26,594 bases of DNA from the NCBI RefSeq assembly GCF_000003605.2, contig NW_003142803.1, forward strand, positions 136,823 to 163,416, in the 5' to 3' direction. Position numbers and translations under genes: made by a program. Below are positions 18,543 through 26,594 of the stretch, in pieces; positions within the stretch are counted from its first letter, which is position 1; every line of letters starts with the position of its first letter. The notes under the pieces were generated by a model. The model saw only the letters and a program-made list of their open reading frames with translations, was not told the origin of the DNA and searched no databases. Origin of the DNA: Saccoglossus kowalevskii. Taxonomy: Eukaryota > Hemichordata > Enteropneusta > Harrimaniidae.

Positions 18543-21500
18543 ATTTTACGTAATATAATTGTTGACAGGACTCACGAAATGTCTTCAAAAGTATAATAAT
18601 TTCCCTAAAATATATAACTTTAGATTATTTGGAGTGGTGGGTTTTAAATAAAATATAGCCCTCCTCATTGGACTTCTGAAGATATAAAGTCATTTCTAAA
18701 CAAACCGTACTGAGGTCTACATAAGGTAGCCGTAGTTGACCATATAATATGGTTACAAGAAAACTTAAGTCGATATGGTAAATCGTGGTCGCTGTCCATG
18801 GTCACGATATCACCAACCGTTATGATCCATTGTTACTCTGTGGTTAGCAATCAAATACCGTGCTGATCATGGTAGAACGTGATCAACCATTTTATTGGTT
18901 AGTTTCATTGATTTGTAATTAACGTAAGTCGGCCATGATTCAGGGAAAGGGGGAGAAGCTTGTGAGTATAGCGGTCTTTTCTAGTCACAAAAAACATCTT
19001 TTCTATATATATAAAAAAAAAAACTTCATTCATAAACCCGTTAGTAAATCAGTGTTCACTGTCATTATGTTCGCGCTGATTGGCCAGAATACAGTAACGC
19101 GACAATAAATACAACGATGTACATTTCGAGTGGCTTACTCCTACATGCGCACTTGGGGTGATATAACACATGACATATTAGTGCAAAACGAAAGTGTGAT
19201 GACTTCTTTGCATAAAATAAATACAAAGCCTATTTACGTACATAAAAAATGCTCCCAGGCCTGAATGTCAAAATTACGTTTGGTTGTATATTCGCTTGTA
19301 TATATGTATATATATAGGTTGACAACAAAAGGATCGATGATATTCGCATTCAATAGTTAATATTGTTTAACTGCGTAATAAAATGAGATATCTCTCACTT
19401 CAAAGCATCGTCTCGTAGTGTCGTGTTCGGTATGGGGCCTATATACAAAAGGTGTGGAGTTTATTGTTAGTTTACACGATATTCGAACACGGCGCTGTCA
19501 ATATCATAGTACAAGTAATGGGATCTATAGTTGGTCAATATTCACTTCATTCGGGTGAGTATGATTTTATGTTCGTAAAAAACCCGGTCAATAAATAACA
19601 TTGTATCAACATAAAGAGCGTATGTATAAATCTAAATCATCTAAGCAGAAAATGTAGCCGCCTTTAGATGTTATCGAGCAAATATCATAGATATACGACC
19701 CCCTCGACTGCGCCTTACTATTACAGGTAATGACATAATGGTGTCACCAGTACATCATTGGGGTAGCAGTCTCGCTCTTTGTCTAAGTGCTTTAAGTTAC
19801 ATTCAGATCACGGTTGATATCTGATTGCTTTTATTTAAATCAGGTTGAAGATCATGTGTTTGTGTTGGTAATTTCAGAATATGCATTGTTCGGTGTCATT
19901 TACATTGGCGAAGATTGATTTATAACGCGAACTATTTGATGAATTGTGATTCGGAATGATACATGACGGGTGTCCCACGTGGGCAGGATGTGCTCACTAT
20001 TTTCGTAACATCTGATAGATTCAGCGATAGATTTCTCTTCACTGGCTTGACCATATAATTCGTCTGAGTAATTTAAACTTGTGAAATGCCTTTACAAATA
20101 TAGATTCGATTTCGAGTGAGTGTCTAATTATATCTTGTTAAAAACCGGGCAATGATTAGAAGTTCTGAGTTAACACTAGTACACCAGTCAATTTGTAATT
20201 CAAATGAACATATGTCATCCGTGTATAAATAATACTACACAATCTACACCAGAAAACGTCGTGTGGTAACTGATGCGACAGAGCAATGGGCTTCCAAATA
20301 TAACGATCGCCAAATTAACTGGTCTAATTACGGTGACCTCATCCTGTGTTAACAACGGTTATTTCCATTGTAATTGGACACCGCTATTCTTGCAAACGAG
20401 GTATTATACGCCGAAAAAAAGATCAGGCTATTCATATAAATATATTTCTGCTTTTCCTAATAATTGGCAACACATCCACCCTACGAAAAGATCCACTGAC
20501 CGAAACCCATTAGTTGACAGTTGTATTACTGGTGCAATTAGTGCCACTAAGCCGAGTCTTACGTGTCATCCAACAATATAATTACGCGACTTATCAGGGA
20601 ATCAAGAAATTAAAATATATAGATTTCAATTATACATAATAAGCGATTGATTGGCTTACGAATGCGTCTTAAGAAGTGTGATTAGAATAGACGGATTTCA
20701 ATATATACATAATAAGTGATTCACTGATTGCGCAATGGGTATACAAACATAGGTTTTATAATGACAGGAATCAAACCTTCCAATGACGTGTAGTATTATA
20801 ATCGGAGCAGCTGTCCGGCATGAAAGCTTCGTCACTTAAGCGAGAAAGAATTTCTTTCAATAATATCGCGAAAGCAGGATATTTTCCAGTAGCACTAATC
20901 CTTATTTAGTCATTGTTAACTTTGTACATGTACGCGAGTCAGTTTGTTTTTAGAGCACTTTTCTCGAGCCCGAGGTTCTTTGTGAACCACATGGAAATGT
21001 AATAAAAGTGGCACTTACGGAGTACGGAGAAGTTGAATCTTAAGATATGGTAATTATTTGACAGTAAGGGTTGAAATCTCTTTAGATATCGCATTACTTC
21101 ATTGTTGAATTGTTGAATGTACTCACACACATTGACAAAACGACGCGTAACCTGTACAGGTGACAGAATGAATGGCATTAGTAAGTAATCTCCATTGACT
21201 ATTACTTACGTAAATAAATCGTTAAATGGACAAATAAATAAAAAAATACAAAAAATAAAATTTTCGAGGAGTGAATTGACTGATAACATCAACACACACA
21301 CGCGCTTACACACACGCGCTCTTCACATATTTCGAAACATTCCCTCACTTCGACCCTACGCTCAGCCTGAGCAGGAATTAAATCGATGTGGTCGCCAGGT
21401 GTTATAATCACACTACTAATACTTGTCCTAGATTAATAAAATATAATTTACTTAAGTGATACACTGAAAAGTACAAGGGTATACTTCATCGGCGGGATCG

Positions 21501-22232
21501 ACAGGAATCCATACTGTAACGTCACACAGGGTATCCATATTCTCATTACAATATGTCATAGAAATGTGAATACATCAGTAATTCGGCTTTTGTTGTGAGA
21601 AATGTATTAAACAGCACGACAAATGAAAAGAACCGTACCTTTGAATATATCGAAACAAATAAGAAATTGTTTTCACATGAGTCTCTCTCAAGCTATAACT
21701 ACATGCTATCTATATGTCAGTATATACATGAAAACAACAATGACGAAACATAATTAAGTCTCGAATAGAACTATACCAAATCGATAAAATACGAATGACC
21801 CCACTATTTTAGAGCATCTCAAAACTTGAAACAAAAATATCTAGTTTGTCACAACATTTATCCAATTGATTATGATTAGTGGGGTATTATTTTGAAGCTT
21901 AAAATACTACACCGCGTTGTATTAAAGTTAATACGGCGCTTGGACGATTGCCACTGATAACTTGAATAATTCTTAAACATCGTATCTTGAATTGTCCACC
22001 CCGACTGGACTCGGCTTAATTATTAACTACAATGATGTCGGTTTGCAGAGCCATTTATCCGAAATAAAGAAAAGCGTTACCCAGTATGTCTCAGAAAACT
22101 GTTATATCGACCACAGCTGTTGACGGGCCGATTTGTTCGCTTGCTAGAGCTTCATCAACACAGCCCAAACTACCTTTGCGGCCGGTCTCGTGTGATTGTG
22201 CCGCTTCTTCCTCAATCTTCTCGAATATCGCA
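18543..22232. other. Non-coding stretch 3' of the receptor, no gene recognised
   Basis: This lies downstream of the receptor on its strand and should include its 3' untranslated region near 22232. It holds simple AT repeats (19298-19317), a CA/CG run (21292-21320) and a diverged direct repeat (20622-20730, listed). The minus ORF 20939-21178 and the plus ORF 20273-20581 have no motifs or good splice contexts and were not accepted as genes. No clear AATAAA was found close to the receptor stop. Confidence 0.5.
20622..20730. repeat. Diverged direct repeat, period 72
   Basis: GATTTCAATTATACATAATA continuing AGCGATTGATTGG (20622-20654) recurs as GATTTCAATATATACATAAT continuing AAGTGATTCACTGATTG (20694-20730). 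About 30 bases match with small indels. The spacer between the copies is not repeated a third time. Confidence 0.7.
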
Positions 22233-23537
22233 TTATCGAACGCGCCGGTAGTACCAGTGCGGGACGGTGATCCCGATCGATCGGGGGTTGTACTTGAAGT
22301 CAGGCTGATACACTGTCGGTTCTTGTCGTTTCTGTCCTGGTGTGCTTGAGATAAATATGCTTTCCGACCTGTTCGTCGATCGGCCCTGGCACCGAAGAAG
22401 GCGGAGTATGTTTTCTTTGAAACTTCTTCCAACGAAAGTGTATATTATAGGATTGATTGCACTGTTCGCGTAACTTAAACAAATGCTGGAATAGTTGAAA
22501 ATCACGCTCACCTTAGATGGGAAACCATCCAGAAAGAACGCGTAATAAAGCTGCAAAGCATAGAACGGAAACCAGCATACGGCGAAAGCTACGACAGCCA
22601 CGATGACTAAAATAGCTACGCGCCTGGAGCCTTTCCTATTGGCATCATTCCGGCTACTTTCTGGCTTATCTTTGGCGATTACGTGTCTATAAATTACGCA
22701 ATAACAACCGGCGATTATGATGAGAGGTACGGCATACCCCAGCACGCAGGCGTAAATTAAAAATGTCACCGGGACGCGTTCGTCTTCAGGCCACTTCAAA
22801 TAACAAACTATATCATCTCCTAGCAAAAACGTTTCCGTATACAACCAGAGCGGAAGACATATCAGCGTTGAGAGCAGCCACGCCGTTACGCAAATTATTC
22901 GAGTGGTGCGCACTGTACGAATGCGTAGCGATTTCATGGGATGCACAAATGCCACGTAGCGATCCAGGCTCATCGCTGTAAGTAAAAATACTCCCGTAAA
23001 CTGGTTCATGCCATCGAAGGCCATCACGATTTTACACATCGCGGCGCCGAATATCCACGTGCCCATCACTTGTTGGTACGCTAGAAACGGTATGGTTAGC
23101 ATAAATAAAAAGTCCGCAATCGAAAGGTTCAAAATGTAAATATTGGGCAAGGTTTTCATGCTAGAAAAGCGCAAGAGTACTAGAATTACCAACAGATTCC
23201 CCACAAACCCAAACACAAATATAATGCTATACATTACTGGAAGAATAAGTTGGAATTGTGAGTCTAACTGTTCCCACCAGTCCGGGAAAGGGTCGTACAT
23301 GGAATCGGTGGCATTCGTCATCGGACGAGTCAAGGTGATATTAGATTCAGCTGTGTTGTTGAACGGTACACAAGTAGTAGCTTCACTGGTCACATTCCGC
23401 GGATTAAATTCGGACGCGTTCATGTTTTCGTAGTATCCACTGGACGAGAGCTCTAAAGAAGAGACGTTCTCAATGCTAAAACTTAGAAATTCCGTAGCAT
23501 TCTGCCACATAGTATCGGTGGTGTCTAGATATACCAT
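22233..23537 (-). CDS. Somatostatin/allatostatin-C-type G-protein-coupled receptor
   Basis: A complete 434-residue, single-exon class A receptor, expected in the plasma membrane and coupling a secreted cyclic peptide to Gi/o. The extracellular N-terminus (1 to about 95) has seven N-glycosylation sequons (N13, 24, 40, 48, 60, 66, 75). Seven membrane segments lie at about 97-122, 133-155, 166-194, 211-233, 257-284, 304-333 and 343-367. Hallmarks are GN114, LxxAD142, C168 with C245 (CYLKWP), D175 (position 3.32, the ligand-lysine partner in somatostatin receptors), DRY 192-194, W220, CWFPF 321-325, Q329, YANSAINPIIY 356-366 and helix 8 with Cys383 for palmitoylation. CxxxWP, FYALQL and the YANS-x-x-NPxxY block point to somatostatin/AstC receptors over opioid or galanin receptors. 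The ATG at 23537 has a good context (ACCATGG). The C-terminus is Ser/Thr-bearing and ends in YYRRVR. Confidence 0.93.
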   Translation of the reverse strand: MVYLDTTDTMWQNATEFLSFSIENVSSLELSSSGYYENMNASEFNPRNVTSEATTCVPFNNTAESNITLTRPMTNATDSMYDPFPDWWEQLDSQFQLILPVMYSIIFVFGFVGNLLVILVLLRFSSMKTLPNIYILNLSIADFLFMLTIPFLAYQQVMGTWIFGAAMCKIVMAFDGMNQFTGVFLLTAMSLDRYVAFVHPMKSLRIRTVRTTRIICVTAWLLSTLICLPLWLYTETFLLGDDIVCYLKWPEDERVPVTFLIYACVLGYAVPLIIIAGCYCVIYRHVIAKDKPESSRNDANRKGSRRVAILVIVAVVAFAVCWFPFYALQLYYAFFLDGFPSKVSVIFNYSSICLSYANSAINPIIYTFVGRSFKENILRLLRCQGRSTNRSESIFISSTPGQKRQEPTVYQPDFKYNPRSIGITVPHWYYRRVR

Positions 23538-25440
23538 GGTAAGTCGCTCACTAGAGCTGCGCTTGTAAGAAGTGTGATATTAATATAGACTTCAAGTAAC
23601 TAGCAACATCGTATTATCGACACCAATTTGTATGGATTTTCGTACACGTCAACGCCCCCTGGATTCAAATTAATCCAATCATCATGAGATATCATTGGGC
23701 CACGTCCCCCGAGTCGCCAGCGGTGTCATTATTATGCCATCACTAGACAGCGTCATTGCTGGTAATTACATGCATGTGTAGTTATTACTTGCAGTGATGT
23801 CACGTAATAAAGGTTTGACATCGAATCGTGGTAGAATACACCTACGTACGACTGACAGTGCATTATTCTTACAAATACATTTAAAGAAATTTATTCAAGA
23901 TTTTGTGTTGTATCTCACTTGCCTCAGGCTGTATTTTCTTTGTACGCATGAGCGTTGTAGAAAGCACTAAATAACGATTTAAAAGGTAATGTCCGCTGTG
24001 AGCTGCTAGTTTATTTAGATCTGCGGGGTTGCGATCGGATTACTTCTTGTCGCGTGATACTCTACGTGAGTGCATGTATTGGCATGCGTTATCCATGGCC
24101 ACATAATAGGGTTAATTGTCTTGAACAATAAACAAGATCACAGTAGGTGCCAATAGTATGTGTTAGATTCGGTATGAGATACAAAGCAATGTCATGAATC
24201 CAAAGAATATTTAAAGAATATCAATACAGACAAGCTCAGTGCTACAAGTTAAAAAAATCATATCGCGCCCGGCTCAATTTAAACATATTTAGGCAAACTT
24301 ATTCATTTTTATAAAAGCGTCGCGTACTTATTGAGCTGGTTTCCACATAATAGTGAATAATAGTCGTCATGCAAGCGAGCGTTCTAATTTTATGCCAACA
24401 GAGCTTGTCACACGCGTGATATACATTATATTTCCATTTCGAACCTCAAACATAAAAGACCAAGCAAAAAACTTCATTTGTTATTGCGATTCGTTTTGGA
24501 TCATTCGCATTGTGCTGTGCAATGTTCGCCCACATGACGACAGCATGCGTAATAGCCATTAAGCGAAATCAAACATACGAAATAGCAAGCCGCATGTCGG
24601 TCAGTGTAAGTTATATTGACAACGAGTAGGAACGATGATAAACACGAAACGCAAACTTACTTTAGCAGATTGTTATCGATGATTCAGCTGATGTGTGCGC
24701 GGCCAATAGTGGCAACCAGTTCGACGCATGCGTAATGTTTGTGATATTAAAGTACGAAATGAGAACCAATCAAAATGTAAATGAAAGTAAATCACATGAC
24801 GTCACGGCTAGCAGTTTCAAATCTGTGAAATATCAGGGAGTGGTAATTGTGCGTAGAACGATGCTCGCTAAAGGACGATAAGTCTAACTAGATCACGTTC
24901 GGTAATAGATAAATCGACACTGCAGATAGATTACGTTTAGGCAATTCAAAAGGAAATACGCTTATTCATGGTTACACAAGTGTGTAAATGAGACCACTTT
25001 TAAGTGGTGTAAGTGAGAGCCTGATAATAGTATATTCTGTGCCGAACGTGTCTAATGATCATTTGATAACAAATTGTGCATGGGAACTGCTGCAGATGCC
25101 ATAGCAAATTAATAATCATCTTCACTGAATTGTAAACTCGACTCTATGTTGTGTCAATTTCACATGTCCTTATTAACTGCAAATCTGTTGGGGAAAAAAA
25201 CAGTGCAAGGGCCTTAAGATGTATGTATTATCGCAACCGGCGACTTCCCACGCAATATCATTCAGGTGAAGTTAACGACAGTTTTGGTGATGCTGTTGAG
25301 GTTTTTACGGTTGCCATTAATTTAACAACAGATGATTAGATGTCTCATTTTATGATGTTATTCTCAGAACGCAGATAAAAGAATATGGGCATCGAACCGT
25401 AGTTATCTTATTGGCATTAATGGAGACTAATTGTATTTAG
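23538..25440. other. Upstream region of the receptor gene
   Basis: About 1.9 kb without a recognised gene, lying 5' of the receptor on its strand. It should contain the receptor's promoter and any 5' untranslated exon. I see no unambiguous TATA box placed for the ATG at 23537. It holds one perfect CRE (24797-24804). Plus-strand ORFs at 24353, 24693 and 25151 have no motifs. Confidence 0.5.
24797..24804. promoter_or_regulatory. Perfect cAMP-response element
   Basis: TGACGTCA in the context CATGACGTCAC, 1.26 kb upstream of the receptor start. It is the full palindromic CREB/ATF consensus. The same 11-bp context recurs at 25853. Whether it is used is unknown. Confidence 0.4.
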
Positions 25441-25608
25441 ACTTGCCGTGGATGTCCGGTAAAGACAGGTTTCAAGTATTTAAAAACATATTATCTGATA
25501 ATCATTCGAATATGTTACCTGGTAACTACTTTTGTGAACATGACAACTGCGTAGCGATGTACATGCGCTTCAAGGAAGTGACTGAATTTGCATACATTTT
25601 CTACTTGG
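25441..25608 (+). CDS. Possible internal exon of an unrecognised gene
   Basis: A 168-bp open stretch follows an acceptor-like TTGTATTTAG and ends in CTTGG before GTAAGTAAGT, a strong donor. The frame encodes about 55 residues including LPWMSGKDRFQVFKNIL, FCEHDNCVAMYMRFKE and FAYIFYLG. The length is typical of an internal exon and a multiple of three (phase 2 start and end). The polypyrimidine tract is weak. I do not recognise a domain. The next exons would lie to the right, possibly outside the window. It could be a chance combination of an ORF and splice-like sites. Confidence 0.25.
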
Positions 25609-26594
25609 GTAAGTAAGTGTGCTACAGTGCAATGACCCGACGAAAAAAAAAACAAGAAGAGAACAGCTTTCATGAAAAAAAGCTTTTATAGTTAGCTTTG
25701 AACATACATTTAATGGGTCATCGCGGTTCAGTGCCGTCAGTTATTTTGAATTAAATAACAATGGTGCACATCGTTGGAGTTGCAATGTCAGATGGGTTCG
25801 ATCGACATTTAATTATATTATTGACAGTGCACGGAAACGAACATGGTAATGCATGACGTCACAATGTAGCACAAGTATATGTAAACAAGTTTCACTTTTT
25901 TCAGTAAGTGTGCTAATTTTTTCATCGTACGTGAGTGTTATCACTTAATCGGCGCGCATTCTTTATTATACTTTATGTATTGAACACAGATTTGTCTGCG
26001 ATGACAAGGCCCGATCCAAGCCATAAAGCAGTCACACGACTGGGCTAAGTAGATGATTGTGGAAAGACCCCGATGAGAAACCCGTGAATAAACAATCACG
26101 TTCCAGGTCCGCTCTGTTCATCGGGTTCGTGTTTTCTCAGCTAAACATCGGTTTGTAGAAAAATCAACAAAACCTCGCTTTGGAGTTTTATCAAACACAG
26201 TACGACTTTTATTTCCGTAAATATCCCATACCCGTAAGCTTACTATCAGTTTTATAATATATATTGTGTTTGCTTGGGCAAAAACTATTTTACGAAAATT
26301 TCAGTTCAGATTATGTTAAGTGTATATAAATATTTATTCAGTATCTACGAGCGTTTCGTTTGAATGTTTGGTGTGATTATCGTACACAAATTACAAATAA
26401 AGTGCGAGTGGCTTATAATAACGATATAAGACTGATATTTAACGGTATATCAGCGCTAGTCGTAATGTAACAGAAATATTTAAAATGTGAAATCTCTTCA
26501 GTGCAAGCAGTTGTATAACTTCAGTGTTTTTCTTAAAATCGCAAATTAGTTATGTACAATACTACTGTTTTGTGGTAAGACATTCAATGTGTTT
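25609..26594. other. Non-coding stretch to window end
   Basis: No ORF or RNA gene is recognised. It contains a second perfect CRE (25854-25861) and a nested inverted repeat (26069-26125: CCCGATGA with TCATCGGG around CGTGA-ATAAACAA-TCACG). The remainder is AT-rich. Confidence 0.5.
25854..25861. promoter_or_regulatory. Perfect cAMP-response element
   Basis: TGACGTCA in the context CATGACGTCAC, identical over 11 bp to the site at 24796-24805 and 1057 bp from it. It is the full CREB/ATF palindrome. Its target gene is not clear. Confidence 0.35.

Noticed and set aside
20939-21178. 79-codon minus ORF with a helical-looking start
   Set aside because: No signal peptide, domain or convincing splice signals; the second half has AT-driven random composition.
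22091-22432. 113-codon minus ORF overlapping the receptor C-terminus
   Set aside because: Shadow frame of the receptor. It has no membrane or other motif, and the receptor frame itself is complete with its own stop.
25151-25339. 62-codon plus ORF upstream of the possible exon
   Set aside because: It begins with a non-ATG codon, has no acceptor or donor at its ends, and has no motif linking it to the 25441 exon.
26065-26130. Hammerhead-ribozyme-like CCGATGAGAAAC
   Set aside because: There is no stem II between the GATGAG and GAAA parts and the rest of the core is not found. I kept it only as an inverted repeat in the stretch description.
1-26594. CRISPR arrays, bacterial operons, phage genes
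   Set aside because: No regularly spaced identical repeats and no prokaryotic gene organisation; the content is animal retroelements and an animal GPCR.

Overview
This is animal nuclear DNA, probably from an invertebrate. It is AT-rich, gene-poor and full of decayed transposable elements. The one confident gene is an intronless-looking class A G-protein-coupled receptor of the somatostatin / allatostatin-C type, on the minus strand at 22233-23537. Nothing supports a bacterial origin: there are no operons, no ribosome-binding-site spacing and no dense coding. I cannot name the phylum from sequence alone. A 598-base run of N lies at 10214-10811.

Layout. 1-1216 holds no convincing gene. 1217-1298 is a GC-rich, strongly self-complementary segment. 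1460-2710 (minus) is a decayed non-LTR retrotransposon whose reverse transcriptase has lost its first catalytic block and carries YADN in place of YADD. 2958-10170 (minus) is a Ty3/gypsy LTR retrotransposon in the order gag, protease, reverse transcriptase, RNase H, integrase, pol tail. It is broken by frameshifts, an in-frame TGA, an RNase H deletion and a changed integrase catalytic residue. Inside it, between the gag zinc knuckle and the protease, sits a 1262-bp TTAA-flanked DNA transposon with 13-bp perfect terminal inverted repeats (7231-8492). The 5' LTR presumably falls in or beside the N gap, whose two edges carry a 15-bp perfect inverted repeat. 11274-11457 is a tandem dimer of about 90 bp. 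11890-12722 (minus) is an LTR, primer-binding site and gag remnant of a second, different gypsy-type element.

12730-22232 is mostly non-coding. It contains a possible secreted-precursor exon (minus, 15003-15404: signal peptide, Gly-Lys-Arg processing site, splice-donor-like end), a 328-bp segment bounded by imperfect inverted repeats with GC-box and CRE-like sites (15753-16080), a near-perfect RFX X-box (18032-18045), and a short minus-strand ORF behind an acceptor-like sequence (18384-18542). The receptor follows. Upstream of it on its own strand are two perfect TGACGTCA sites in an identical 11-bp context (24797 and 25854) and a possible plus-strand exon (25441-25608).

How the parts relate. 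The transposons form a nested graveyard in the left half, and the receptor sits in relatively transposon-free DNA on the right. A receptor of this family normally couples a secreted peptide to Gi/o signalling. The secreted-precursor-like ORF 7 kb away is on the same strand, but nothing in its sequence shows that it is the ligand. I found no clear sign of a wholly new biological system. The unusual items are listed as separate findings.
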